Below the pieces are notes generated by a model. That model saw only the letters and a program-made list of their open reading frames with translations. It did not search any database and was not told the origin of the DNA. A program made the translations under genes and the position numbers. Below, piece after piece: positions 1-12,094 of a DNA stretch of 64,000 nt. Source of the DNA: Helicostylum pulchrum (lineage: Eukaryota > Mucoromycota > Mucoromycetes > Mucorales > Mucoraceae); contig JAIXMO010000005.1 in assembly GCA_025677825.1 (NCBI GenBank), positions 920,126 through 984,125 on the forward strand, in the 5' to 3' direction. Within the stretch, counting starts at the first letter, position 1. The number at the start of each line of letters is the position of its first letter.

Positions 1-986
1 TTGAAGCAGTAACTGTATCCGTTGATGAATGTGACAGTATACTATTAAAGAATGGACTGAGAGTCAAAAATTCACGCGATATCAGCATGAAATTCGTATA
101 CGACTTCTTTGTGATTTTTATCGGTCAGATCATCAATAAGCGTGATATCCTCTCTCGATTAGAAACAATCTACAACCATCATGCTATCTTTCGGTTTTTC
201 GATGCAATCATCTCTGCTACGCCATCTTGCATGTTTTATCCTGGTGAAGCTCGTTTGAGAGCCATAAGTAACGAACTTCGTCGCCAAGAATTGATCTCCC
301 AAAGCTATTATAATGCCGATGGTATCATTTTCCACATTGACAGTCTATTGGAATTATGCTTGCTGGAGACCACTGGTACATTTGATTTAGTTGGTATTCC
401 TCGAGAATCTAATGATCAGGTTAAAGCGGCTTATGGACTTCTATCAATGCTGCATACTATTGCTTATGAATTCGATCATGCTGATATTGAAATATTTCGA
501 AAACAAAGGATTTATTTTGTTCATGCCGCTCAGAATTACATTAGACTTTGGTCTTTCAGTTTAGTTGATAAAGAGTTGTATATCTTAACCAGAATAGATA
601 GCGCAATTGTTCCTACTTCAGTATCAAAGAGCTTTGAGATGGGATTCAAAAAGGTAGTCAATCTTTTCTGGAAGTTGGAGGTTCGTAAGACTCAAAAAGA
701 CTTTGGAATTTTTTTTCAAAATAGTAACTCATCATTTCTTTGCTTTAAATAGATCATGCTCGATCATTCTATAGTTTCTATTAATGAACTGAAGACGTCG
801 CATGCTAAAAATGAATCTGTATGCCGTGAAAATGGTGGTGACATAAATGATTTACCTATGCTTAACAGTTTTTTGGCTGAAAGTGCTGAAATAAAGCTTT
901 GTACAAGAGTTTCAAACGCGGATGAAATATTTATTTCTTCTTCTCCTATCTCACCAGACTCACCAGACTTACCAGTCTCTACTTAA
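1..986 (+). CDS. Repeated-family protein of unknown function (5' end outside window)
   Basis: The frame is open from base 3, so the gene starts before the window. I read one intron at 681-752 (72 nt, GTTCGT...AAATAG, phase 0) that removes an in-frame TAG and joins two open segments, giving about 303 C-terminal residues. The protein is soluble-looking, with helical stretches such as LLSMLHTIAYEFD and YIRLWSFSLV, and an acidic, Ser/Pro-rich tail (SSSPISPDSPDLP). I recognise no enzyme motif. A second, inverted and internally deleted copy lies at 18460-19205, so this is a dispersed repeat family. From memory, similar proteins occur in many copies in Mucorales, but I cannot check this. Whether this copy is active is unknown; the intron is inferred from frame only. 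Confidence 0.55.
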
Positions 987-1373
987 ACACACACACGCAC
1001 ACACGCACACACACTCAATATTATTATTAGTTTTATGCTAAATAAAAAAACATCTTACAGTTATTATTTTTTTCCGTTTTATTGGCTACCATACGTCTTC
1101 ACATAAAACACTTTATAAAATACTGCACAGCTCAATTTAATTGACGTGCTTCTTCGAAAATGCTTTACCCTGGATTTCAAGCTAAAAAAAATATTGTATG
1201 CAACACAAAAAAAAAAGGTCGTACAACAGGGAAAGTTTATTTTTTTTAATCAGAAATGCCAGGAAGCGACATCACGCTTGGTTGTTGTTGGTATCCAGAG
1301 TGGCGCTTTAACCCCATACTAACCGATAAAATCTAAACGAGGAAAAAAGTTATTAATTAAAATATGTAATTGA
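1..1373 (+). repeat. Dispersed repeat, copy 1
   Basis: This segment matches the reverse complement of 18460-19205 at both ends. Shared parts are about 1-210 and 915-1373; bases 211-914 are missing from the other copy. The match includes coding DNA, a CA-rich tract (about 987-1015), and non-coding DNA that runs to the stop codon of the OPA3-like gene. The left end lies outside the window. The right end is sharp: similarity stops at TGTAATTGA near 1373. Confidence 0.9.
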
Positions 1374-2134
1374 AATTTCTAATCATCTTTTTCTTTACTT
1401 CGTCCAAAAGTCCTCTTAATTGCAAATTGTCATTTTCTATTTGCTTTAATCTTTCTTCTGTTGATATATTTTGTTGTCTTGTCTCTTCTAATAATTCGGT
1501 CATTGTTTGGTTTTGAGTTTCCAAGTTCTCTAAAGCGTCATCTACATAGTTTCGGCGATTTTTGGCTGTCATTCGTGATCTATGGAGTTCAATTGATTTT
1601 TTTTAAAAAAAACAGGGGCACATATTGCTTTTTTTTTTTCAATTACCTCCAATTTTCTGCAAGAATTACAGAGACAGCTACCGAGAATACAAATGCTTCA
1701 CTTAGAAAATTTGCTCCACTTTCAATAGCTCTATTTTGCGCAGTAATTTTTTTTTTTAGTTCTCGTTGATATTATTTTGTTTGGCGGGTAAAATAATTTA
1801 CCTAGCATCATTTAAAGGTCTAATTTTTTCTTTTTTATAGCCAAGAAACTTCATCTTTAAAGTCATTTCTAAATGGTGAGAATTCTAATATATAAAAAAG
1901 ATTTTAAGTATTATTACACGGAAAAAATTGGATAGTAGCAAAGTATTTTTTTACCTGCGCGACATTGATACAGAATGTTTTGAATCTAGGGTGAGATTTA
2001 GCTTGTGTTTTAATTGAGGTAGCTACAGGTTTAGCTAATGTTCTTGAAGAAAAAAAAGATGAATAATGATTTTTTTTTAAAAAAAAATAGGTTATTTACC
2101 TAACTAGCAAGGATCCAATTTTTATTGCACTCAT
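1357..2134 (-). CDS. OPA3-like protein
   Basis: Five exons (2134-2100, 2042-1955, 1884-1802, 1730-1647, 1579-1357) give 170 residues in frame. The N-terminus holds the OPA3 signature: a hydrophobic start, then RTLAKPVATSIKTQAKSHPR, NSHHLEMTLKMKFLGYK and a hydrophobic segment FVFSVAVSVILAENWR. A C-terminal coiled coil (ENLETQNQTMTELLEETRQQ) follows, as is usual in the family. OPA3 proteins are small mitochondrial or peroxisomal membrane-associated proteins of poorly defined biochemical role. The gene is divergent from the purine gene at 2439. Its last residues (NYIF) and stop codon lie inside the edge of the dispersed repeat, so the natural C-terminus may have been replaced or trimmed by a few residues. 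Confidence 0.9.
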
Positions 2135-2438
2135 ATTTTTTTTTTGAAGTGAATAAAAGTAAAATAGGTAAAATTAAACCTAATGTTTAAAGCTAAAAAA
2201 AAGTGCTGGGGTGAGCGATCTTATTGGACCCTTTGAAGTACAACCAAAAGGGCAGGATTTTGTGGACTGCTTTAAATCTCCCTGCCCCGTGAGTCACTTT
2301 GCTAAAAAAAAACCTTCATCTTTTTGTGCGATATAGATATCTATTTGTTAACTCTAAAAAAAAAAAAACCGTATAAAATCAATCTTTTTTTATTATCTTC
2401 CTTTTTTTCTTGTTTAATAAACTTTTTTATTCAAAAAA
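2135..2438. promoter_or_regulatory. Divergent promoter between OPA3-like and purine genes
   Basis: This is a 304-bp intergenic stretch between two divergent start codons. TGAGTCA at 2290-2296 is the reverse complement of TGACTCA, the Gcn4/CpcA core, which also contains the TGACTC core bound by Bas1 at yeast purine genes. A GC-richer block (about 2210-2300) sits between T/A-rich flanks. Use of the site is inferred, not shown. Confidence 0.5.
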
Positions 2439-4547
2439 ATGTGCGGAATTTCAGCTATCATCCTTGCTGATCAAGGTGCTTCTGCTTGTCCAGATCTCTT
2501 TGAAAGTTTAGGTCTTCTTCAACATAGAGGACAGGTTGGTTTTTTAGTTTTTTATCTCCTCTCGTATATGCAAAATATGCTAAAGCTAAAAATAAAATAA
2601 AATAAAAAAAAGGATGCCGCTGGTATTGTTACTTCAGGTCCGAAAGGTCGTCTTTATCAATGCAAAGGAAATGGCATGGTAAGAGACGTATTTAACGACA
2701 CTAAACTGTTGGGTCTTGTTGGCAGTCTTGGAATTGGTCACGGTAAAAAAAAAATAAGCACGAAATCTAATATCTAGCGTTACCGTTCAAAACAACTCAT
2801 ATTTTGTGCACACGTTCTATTTGTTAGTCCGATATCCCACGGCTGGTTCATCATCTCTTTCTGAAGCTCAACCTTTCTATGTTAATTCTCCTTACGGTAT
2901 TACTTTTGCTCACGTAAACATAGTCCTTTGTTTTTGTTGCTGTTTGTATATTTCTCCTAAAACTTTTATCTCTCTAAAAAAATAGAACGGAAACTTGACA
3001 AATGCTGATGAATTAAGAGTTTATTTGGATAAGATCGCTCACCGTCACATCAATACAGATTCTGACTCGGAACTCCTATTGAATATTTTAGCCAACAACC
3101 TGCAAAAAACTGGAAAATTCAGGTAAATAAAACATGAAAATGAAACGTTTTGTGTGTATGTGTGTGCGTTCTAAAACTATATTAGAATCAATGAAGAAGA
3201 TATCTTTACTGCTATCAAGGACTTGCACCTTCAAGTGAAAGGTGGGTACGCATGTGTTGCCATGGTCGCTGGGTACGGTATCATTGGTATACGTGACCCT
3301 CACGGTATTCGTCCTTTAATTATGGGTCGCCGTAAGAACCCTGCTGGTTATGATTATATGCTTGCTTCCGAATCTATTGTTTTAGATTCTCTTGGTTTCA
3401 CTGATTACGAAGATGTTAAGCCAGGTAACTGAGCCAAAACTCTATTTTTTTTTTTTTACCCCTTACGTGTGATCTAATATTTACTTGTAACAAAGGTGAG
3501 GCAGTTATTGTTACTCAAGGTGGCAACGTTTCTCGTCGTCAACTTATTGTTGCTGATAAGATTACACCTTGTATCTTTGAGTATGTTTATTTTGCTCGTC
3601 AAGATAGTATTATGGATGGTATCTCTGTTTATAAGGCTCGATTAAGTATGGGTGAAGCACTTGCTGATCAAGTTACTCGGTCTTTTGGAAAGGATATGGA
3701 TATTGATGTTGTTATTCCTGTGAGTTTATTTTTTTTTTAAAAAAAAAGTATGCAGGATGGGGGTTTTTACTTATTATTGTTTTGTTTCTAGGTTCCTGAT
3801 ACTAGTCGTGTTGCTGCTCTTCAACTTTCTCGTAAACTTAATATTGTCTACAGAGAAGGTTTTAACAAGAACCGTTATGTTGGACGTACATTTATTATGC
3901 CTGGCCAACAAACTAGGTAATATATATTCATGCAATAATATTATTTTGTGTTCCTTTCTCTAATTTCAGTTTTTTTATAAGACGTCAAAATGTTCGCCGT
4001 AAGTTGAATGCAATGGCTTTAGAATTCCATGGAAAAAACGTTTTATTGGTTGATGGTAAAAAAAAACCCCCCCTGTACAGTTAAAACCAGATAAATGCTA
4101 ACATAAGGGTTATTATTAGACTCTATTGTTAGAGGTACTACGTCCAAAGAAATTATTCAAATGGCCCGTGATGCCGGAGCCAAGAAGGTTTATTTTGCCT
4201 CTTGTGCACCACCTATTAGATACCCTAACGTTTACGGTATTGATATGCCTACTCGTCAAGAGCTGGTTGCTCATAATAGAAATGTCGAGCAAGTGGCAGA
4301 GGAAATTGGAGCTGATAAAGTAGTCTTCCAAGATCTTGATGATTTGATCCAATCCGTACGTCGTTTCAATCCGGTCATTGAAGCCTTTGATACTTCCGTT
4401 TTTGACCAGTACTATGTCACGGGTGATATTGATGACAAGTATATGGAAAAATTAGAAGGTGTTCGTAATGAGGATGATACCAAGGGTCGATTAAATATAG
4501 ATAGTGATTCTGTTGGTCTTCCCAACAGTTTCTTCCATAAACAATAA
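2439..4547 (+). CDS. ADE4: Amidophosphoribosyltransferase (purF/ADE4)
   Basis: Nine exons (2439-2534, 2613-2742, 2828-2913, 2986-3122, 3186-3424, 3496-3719, 3792-3916, 3970-4055, 4120-4547) give 516 residues, normal for the family. The enzyme makes phosphoribosylamine from PRPP and glutamine, the first step of de novo purine synthesis in the cytosol. The N-terminus MCGISA puts the nucleophilic Cys at position 2 for the class II glutaminase domain. [15 protein letters not shown] is typical of the glutaminase fold. The PRPP-binding loop [14 protein letters not shown] is near residue 370. No sign of damage. A possible Gcn4/Bas1-type site lies in the shared promoter. Confidence 0.97.
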
Positions 4548-5144
4548 GTTCTTTTTAAATATTAACAAATAAAGATGTATACATTTTATTTTAGTTGTAA
4601 AAAAAAAAAAGTTACTTTTTTTGCATAATAATTTGACACTTTATAAATTTTTCGATAGCATGGTATCTAGATACATTAAAAATATTGTGAGGATAATTAA
4701 TAATATGACCACATTGGTAGTTAGTTGAAGGAGGCACTTAGTTATTTAATAAAGTGATTCATTTAAATACTAAAAACCTTATATTCTCGCTTTAAGAAGT
4801 CTATTAATACTCAATTAAGTGGCGTTTTTTTTTTTAGAAAAAAAAAAAGGAGCAAAGTTGATGAAAACAATATTGTAATTTCGTACTAGGACTGAAACTA
4901 GGACGGAGGTGTTTCAGTAGAATAAGAGCCTTACTACTCCTGTCAATAGATACTATCAAAATATTCTCTTTCAAAAGAAAAAAAAAGTCTGAGACACAAA
5001 AGTTATGTAATGAAATAGATGGGCCGGACTATTTTTGCTCTTTACCGGACCCCTATTCTACGTCTTTGAATTGGGTCAAAACGAAAGAAGCTTCCAGCGT
5101 AAAAAAATCTTTCCTTTAATTTAAAACACTTTTTTTTATCAAAC
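4548..5144. other. Intergenic region, purF to RPL15
   Basis: I see no coding sequence or RNA gene here. It holds the purF 3' flank and the RPL15 upstream region, with AT-rich DNA, a T/A tract near 4828 and a C/G-richer patch near 5020-5060. Confidence 0.5.
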
Positions 5145-6004
5145 ATGGGTGGTAAATATACAGAAAAATTCATCCATCTATTGGGATAATAGCTGTCCAA
5201 ATAAAAAAAATGAAATAATGTAACTAACGCGAAAGCCAAAAAAAAAAAGCCTACAAATATCTTGAAGAGCTTTCCAGAAAGAAACAATCCGATGTTTCTC
5301 GTTTCTTACTTCGTGTAAGATGTTGGGAATTCAGGTACACAGAATCCTCCGATTCTATTTAGGCTTGAATACGCCTTTCTTTTTTATTAAAGAAAGAGTT
5401 TAATAAATTCATCCGATGAATGTTTGTACATTGTTTGACTCATGCGAGAAAACTTTCTGGTTTTTTTTTATTCTTTTGTAGACAATTAAACGTCATTACC
5501 CGTGCTTCTCGTCCTTCTCGCCCTGATAAGGCTCGTCGTTTAGGTTACAAGGCCAAGCAAGGTTTTGTTATCTACCGTATTCGTGTCCGTCGTGGTGGTC
5601 GTAAGAGACCTGTTCACAAGGGTGCTACTTTCGGTAAGCCTGTCAACGAGGGTGTTAACCAACTCAAGTACCAACGCTCTCTCCGTTCCACCGCTGAGGA
5701 GCGTGTTGGTCGCAAGTGTGCTAACCTCCGTGTATTGAACTCTTACTGGGTTAACCAAGATGCTACCTACAAGTATTTTGAAGTTATCCTTGTGGATCCC
5801 TCTCACAAGGCTATCCGTCGTGATGCTCACATCAACTGGATCGCTAACCCCGTCCACAAGCGTCGTGAAGCTCGTGGTCTTACTGCCATCGGTCGCAAGT
5901 CTCGCGGTCACGGTAAGGGTCATCGTTTCAACAACACCAAGGGTTCTGGTCGTCGTGCCACCTGGAAGCGTCGTAACACCCTCTCTCTCCGTCGTTACCG
6001 TTAA
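5145..6004 (+). CDS. RPL15: 60S ribosomal protein L15 (eL15)
   Basis: Three exons: 5145-5151 (only ATGGGTG), 5250-5334 and 5482-6004, giving 204 residues, the usual eL15 length. After [10 protein letters not shown] come [40 protein letters not shown] and the basic C-terminus [13 protein letters not shown], all eL15 hallmarks. It is a structural protein of the large subunit. The very short first exon is typical of fungal ribosomal protein genes. The last exon is visibly more GC-rich and codon-biased (CGT, AAG, CTC, GTC) than neighbouring genes, as expected for high expression. Long opposite-strand ORFs over this exon are a by-product of that bias. Confidence 0.97.
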
Positions 6005-6093
6005 AGCCCTCCTCATATATCATAATAATAACCTTGCATCTTTTATAATAAATTCATTTTCAAAACTGGGACAATTATTATTATCAAATTTTT

Positions 6094-6409
6094 TTATTTC
6101 TTTTCTTTTACTTCTAAAGTACGTAATAGCATCTTGATACGGTATTCTGCTTTGGCGTTGGCTGTTTCTAACTTTTTAATTTGGTCCTTTAATTCTTTTT
6201 CGTTGGTTTCGTTGGTTTTGGGTCCTTGGTTTTCAACTTCATCTACAAGATGAAGATTAGGTTTTTAAGATGAATGACCTTTTTTTAACAAGTTATTTCG
6301 TACCTGTCTTGCTGATAATTCTCTTTAATTGGTCTACTTGACGTTGAAGCGACTTGATAGCAACATCAACAGGTGTAGTACTCAAGTGGTGGGTTTCTTG
6401 TTCAGACAT
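6094..6409 (-). CDS. Small coiled-coil protein, unknown function
   Basis: Two exons (6409-6304, 6242-6094) with a clean 61-nt GT...AG intron give 84 residues. The protein is hydrophilic and almost entirely helical, with heptad-like segments IKSLQRQVDQLKRIISK and KELKDQIKKLETANAKAEYR. It has no signal peptide, membrane segment or enzyme motif. It converges with RPL15 (90 bp between stop codons). I do not recognise the family; it could be a small subunit of a larger assembly. Confidence 0.65.
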
Positions 6410-8645
6410 ATTTTTACGGTTGAAAGGGAATAAAAAGAACCTTTTTTTTGACAGGCACTAGAATTCTCGTGGAATTTTATATGTCATGGGAACGTTGCCT
6501 TATACGTTTACCCTTTTTTTGCGCACCAATCTGCGTAAATTAAAATCTATATTATTACTTTGGTCTGGACTTTGTCAATTCTACACACACACCATTGCAC
6601 AAAGGAGGATGAAGTTGTCTATTGTTACAACTATTGACCCTCAGATTTATAATTATACTAAACGATAATATTTTTTCATTTATATTTATGCTTTCTGCAA
6701 AGTACTCTTTAAAACTCATCTATCTATTATATAATAAGCGAGTGATGAAAAAGTAATAATGTCAAGTTGATTTTACAAGTTGTAATACTCTTCAAAGCTA
6801 TTATTATTTCTCCTTTTTTTTTAAACTTTTTTAATAATGTTTTAAACTACATTTTTATCTTCCCTTTTTTTCCAATTTTACTATTTTGTTGCCTGTATAA
6901 TAATATCAATCGAACTCTGATATTGCTAATTAACAGTTTATGTATTATAGCGTCGATATTGTTGAGGTATTAAAACGTATACTAGGTCTAAGGCCTACGA
7001 AAACGGCGGATATTGTATTATTGAATGATACAAATTACAATATTTTATTTCGGAAGGTCACCTTACAGTAATGTAAAAAAAAATGTAAACGGAATTTTCG
7101 GAGACAAGGATAAAAGAAAGCGAAAAAGAGGAGAAAGAAGATAAGTCGAGGGTTACTTTATATATCTATTCATCTCGCGTGCTATGCGATAATTTTAAAT
7201 ATATAGTATCGTTTTCATCACTCGAGGGATTCTTACGAAAATATGTAGGAAGGGTGAACTACTAGTCTTTAAAATTAAATTATAAAAAACACCATTGATA
7301 TTCCAATAGGTCCGAGAGGAAGAGTAGTGGAATTTCATTTAAAACCCTGCCAAGTAATAATTGGTGGAAGAGTGAATTTTCAAAATAAAATTATAAAATA
7401 CAATTTATCATCATATACGAAAAGGATGTACGCCTCTAAAAGCTAATGCAATACAGATACATAAGGGCATGAGAGAGAGAATATTGTCCCTTAGAGAAAG
7501 GGAGACGAATCTAACCAGGATTATCATGCATAAGACCTGAAAAAACAAGAAAGACAATCATCAAGGCAATGTTTATCAAAGCAGGAACCGAAAAAAAAGG
7601 CGTAATAGATGAACTTTGTAGATCCGAAAAGAAAGTACAAGAAAATAAAAAAGGACAATTGGTATATATATGTAAATGCCTTTTTTTTTTTTTTTTGCTA
7701 TACCAAAAATATAAATTTCCTTTTTACTATACTGTCAATGCAAAGGGGATATTTTAAGGAAGGACAAAATAAAAAGAAGAATTAACTATTCTCCTGTTTA
7801 TACATATATATGTATATTTAAAATACGTGTGTGAATTGGTTGATGGGGTTTTTTTTCTTTTTAGTTTAAAATTTTTTTGTGTAGAAGGTTTTATTATGTA
7901 AGGTGACAAATGAGTGTAATTATCGTTGAACATAGTGTACACAAAAACCGTGTTTCATGCATAGTATGCATTAAACATGGTAGTATATAGGATCGAAAAA
8001 AAAGTTAACGTACGAAATAAGAATAAGTGTAATAGTATACTAAATTTTTAGATATATCGAAATTTCTGCAGCGTGCCTTTTTTTTTTTTTTTTTTTTACT
8101 ATTTTTTAAGGTCAAACTGCACAAACATAATTTAAACCACGACAAAAAAGCTTTTTGAATGATGCAGGGTGCTTGTGTCTATGTTTGTGTGTTTTTATAT
8201 ATTTTGTGTGTGTGAGTGAGTAAGAGTAAAAAAAAAAAGGAATGTTGAAAATCATTTCCAATGAATAACGGGATCTGTTTTTTTTTCCTTTTTTAACTCT
8301 TTTTTTTTTTTTTTTATAGCAGTTCTTAATTTATTTTTTTAAGTTTTTTGTATTTGACATTAAGGCTAAATAGATTTGTATCTTATAAGATTACCTGACT
8401 TTTTATTTTATTTTTGGCACGGGCCTGGAAGTAATCAGAAGACAATATAGAATTATGTGTTACAGTGAATTTAGTATAGAACACAAACCCACAATAAGTT
8501 TGTGTTTCCCTCTAAAATGCTGTGTTACAATTATATTTATTTAACATTTTGCCCCTCTCTTTTTTTATTTTATCCACTTCTTCTTTTTCTTTTTTCTTTT
8601 TTATCTTATCTTTCTTTTTATTCTTTTTAACATTTATATAAAATA
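6410..8645. other. Long non-coding stretch upstream of the LIM-RhoGAP gene
   Basis: In 2.2 kb I find no convincing gene: short ORFs here are AT-rich and repeat-poor in conserved residues. Contents are homopolymer runs (T16 near 7681, T19 near 8079, T15 near 8301), a purine-rich patch near 7090-7140, and one strong imperfect hairpin at 7948-7980 (separate entry). The length is unusual for this gene-dense window, so a long 5' UTR, a non-coding RNA or a decayed element is possible. Confidence 0.45.
7948..7980. repeat. Imperfect inverted repeat (hairpin)
   Basis: CCGTGTTTCATGCAT pairs with ATGCATTAAACATGG across a 3-nt loop: a 15-bp stem with one G-T wobble and one mismatch. Function unknown. 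Confidence 0.6.
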
Positions 8646-11600
8646 ATGGATGGACCAGCGTGTACAGGCTGTAATAATATAATTGAAGAAGGTTCAGTTA
8701 TTGCTTTTGGAGAATCATTATTTCATTTAAAGTGGTAAACAAATACACACACGCACATATATAATTATTTAGACTCTCACAAGCAATAATAATAAAAAAA
8801 GAAGCTAATTATAAATACAAATTATTATAGTTTCATGTGTGCTAAATGTTCAGAACCTGTTGACTGTGAATCAAATTTATTACTATTAACAAATGGTAGA
8901 CCAGTATGTGAGAGCTGTTCATATTGCTGTAATGCTTGTAAACAAGTGATTCGTGATGAGGCCATCATGACAGGTAAATATAAACACTCGATAGTTAAAA
9001 AAGATAAAAAAAAAATAGGTTGTTTAATAGTAATAAATAAATAGGCGATGAAGCATACCATGCAGACTGTTTTCAATGTGTATCATGCAAAAAGAAAATC
9101 GATGATTTAGTATTTACCCAAACAAGCAAGGTATAAATAATTTATTTTTGATTAAATTTTAATGTTACCTTAAACAAAATAAAAATTTAGGGTATTCATT
9201 GTACACCATGTCATGAGAAACGTAGGGCTGAGAAGCAAAAAAGAAGAGAAGAAAGAGGAAAAAGACAACAACAAAAATCAGCATTAAACTCAAAGGAGTT
9301 ACCTGCTATTCCATCACCTGTTGCTACAAGTAGTACTCCTTCTCAGGTATTTTATAGATAGATATATATATATACCTAAAAGGGGTGTTATAATAACCTT
9401 TTTTTATATATAAATATAGATTAATACATCTCGTCAGCCACGAACAGGCCTTCAATCATCTGCAAATACAGCAAATCGTCATACAAGTCGATTATTTGAT
9501 CCACAACTCGTCAGTGATTATATACAAACACAACCACGGTCTCGAAACCCATTAGATACTCGTACTCGTCGACCTTCTACCGATCCACCAACACCTACTC
9601 GTTCTCGTAGTAATTCAGTCGAGATACCTCCCAAGCTGCGCTTAGCAGATAATCGATTGACTCCTTCACGATCAGAAGTTGTATCCTCTTCCAAAATCAA
9701 CGCCAACGCCAACAACACCTCGCCAACCTCTTCTTCGCCTAGTTCACCCCCTTTATCTATTGGCAGTAATTCACCACAGACTTCTCTCCATAAAAATGTT
9801 ATTAATACGTCTTCCTCGTTCTCTTCTTCACTAACAAAATCCACTTCCACTACTACACTTGACATCTCTCTATTACCAGAGATCCCTTCACTTAATCTCT
9901 CCTTTTTTGACAATGACTCTAATGACTTGTTAAATCTTACAAAGACTTTAGGTGCCAGCATCTCTAAAGATATTTATGGTTCTTCTGAAGATAAGGATAA
10001 GTCGGTTGCTGTACCGGGTATTGTAAAAACAACCGAAAATATTACACGCGCCTCACAATACCTTGAGTCATCCTTAATGAATGAAGATGCACATGATGGA
10101 TCTTCACCGCCGCCATCTTCACCGGCCTGTGCCTCTTCTTTAGAAGAAGACAATATAAATGAAAAATTACGTAATGAACTGGACAATACCAATGCTAAAC
10201 TCAGTACAATGCAGGCAAGTTACAATAAAATTAAGGACGCCAGTCGTAAAGCATTAGAAGAGTTTACCCGAGCCAAAGAAGAATTTGCCAAGGAAGTGGC
10301 GTTACGTCAACAACAAGAGTACACTATAGTGCAATTAAAGCACCAATTAAGTATTGCTTATCAGTCCAAGCAAATGACCCGACCGGAATTATCTGTGATA
10401 ACAAAGGAAGAAGTTGAACGCGTGGCCAGAATTCGAGTAGAATTAGACAAGACTTGCAATGAATTAAAAGGATATCGTAATATGCTGGTACAGGATATTG
10501 ATTCACTTGTTCAACAGAAACAAGCAGGCGTTGAATTATATCCTACACTTCACTTGGAAGAGCATCAAAAGGCACTAGTAGTAGAAATTAAATCGTTGGT
10601 CACGGATAGAGATCAAGTGCGTGTCGAAACAAAAAGCCTAGAAGATATGAGAGATGAAGTACTACATGAGATGGTCATGTTGAACACTAAAAATGCCGAG
10701 TTAACTGAAATGAACAATGATCTTTCTCGACGTGTGACAGAGAGAGAAAGAGAAGCTGCTGCAGTGATGGCCGGTACATCATTTTTATACTCGCCTTCGC
10801 CTAGTCTTTCTTCTGAATTGTACTCTCCTACCAACATGCAGAGAAAGTCTTCTGAAGCAAGTATTGTTAGAAGCATTGCACAGACTGCATTATTACAACA
10901 TCAATTACAGCAGCAACAACAACAACCTCCTAAAGTATTTAAATTGAAAAAGAAGGGTAATATGTTTGCTAAATTAAGTGGAAAATCAAATAAGGTAGAT
11001 TCCGCTACTAGCGCCATCTACGGTAGCACCAATGCCAATAGTACAATGAGTCTATCCATGGCAAACAATGAAAGTTTTATAGATTATCGTCAAAAGAACA
11101 GTATCTCGGCTAATTCTTCTGGTTCCAACAAGCAAGCGCAAGAAAATACACAGCATGGATCGCATACCTTCTTAACTACTTCGTTTATTCGACCTGTGAA
11201 GTGCGAAGCCTGTGGCGAAAAGATGTGGGGTCGTACTGAACTCCGTTGTCAAGGCTGTATGTACGCTACGCATACTCGTTGTTTATCACATGTACCTCAA
11301 TTGTGTTATGCTGGAGCAACTACCGGTAGCTTTGAAAATATATCTTCCGAGTTGGAATTAAATAACAATCATCGGTCCTTGTTTGGCAACGATCTTGCAG
11401 ACCAAGCTCATTATGAAGATCGTACGGTGCCGTGTATTATTGAACATTGTGTTAGCGCAGTAGAGAAGAGAGGTATGGACTATGAAGGTATCTATCGTAA
11501 ATCAGGCGGTGCTGCACAAATGCGATTAGTTCGCCAAGCATTTGATGCTGAGGATCCCTTGGATTTAGAAGAGGAAGAGCCAATTAACGATATCTGCGCT

Positions 11601-12094
11601 ATCACCAGTGTTTTGAAACAGTACTTGAGAGAATTACCCAACCCAGTATTACCATTCAATCTATACTCTCAATTCATTGAGGCAGTTTGTAAGTTTTATT
11701 TAAAACATCTAGATCTATTAAACTAATTTTTTTTTTCCTATTTTTAGCTGTCAATGTTGGACAAGAAAAAACAGATAAATTTTTTGAATTATTGTCGCAA
11801 TTACCCAAAGTTAATTATGATACTCTTCGATTATTAATTAGACATTTATCCAGGTACGGTTTTTAATATTAAAAAAAGTATTTATTTGTAAAAAATACTC
11901 ATCTTTTTTTTTTTTTTGTATATAGTGTGCAACAACGTCATAGTGAAAACTTAATGACAACAAGGAACTTGGCTATGGTGTTTGGTCCCACATTGATGCG
12001 TGATGTAGAAGCAACTCGAGACTTGGTAGATATGAGTTACAAAAACGCAGTAATTGAGTTTTTGATCATTGAATCTCATGATCTTTTACCATAA
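8646..12094 (+). CDS. Rho GTPase-activating protein with LIM, coiled-coil and C1 domains
   Basis: Seven exons (8646-8734, 8831-8973, 9045-9130, 9191-9346, 9420-11688, 11748-11853, 11926-12094) give 1005 residues. Order: two LIM zinc fingers (about 1-120, CTGC, CAKC, CESC, CNAC, CVSC, CTPC), a Ser/Pro-rich linker, a long coiled coil (about 400-600), a C1 zinc finger (about 740-790, HTF...PVKCEACGEKMWG...RCQGC...H..C) and a RhoGAP domain (about 815-1005). GIYRKSGG near 850 carries the arginine finger; ITSVLKQYLRELPNPVLP and the NLAMVFGPTLMR helix follow. It should stimulate GTP hydrolysis by Rho/Cdc42-type GTPases in polarity and wall growth, as Rga-type proteins do in other fungi. Confidence 0.93.

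Noticed and set aside
724..752. 29-nt intron candidate in the first gene
   Set aside because: Too short and out of frame; the 681-752 intron keeps the frame.
5540..6016. Minus-strand ORF opposite RPL15
   Set aside because: Shadow of a codon-biased ribosomal protein exon.
6486..6973. Small forward ORFs upstream of the LIM-RhoGAP gene
   Set aside because: AT-driven composition and no conserved pattern.
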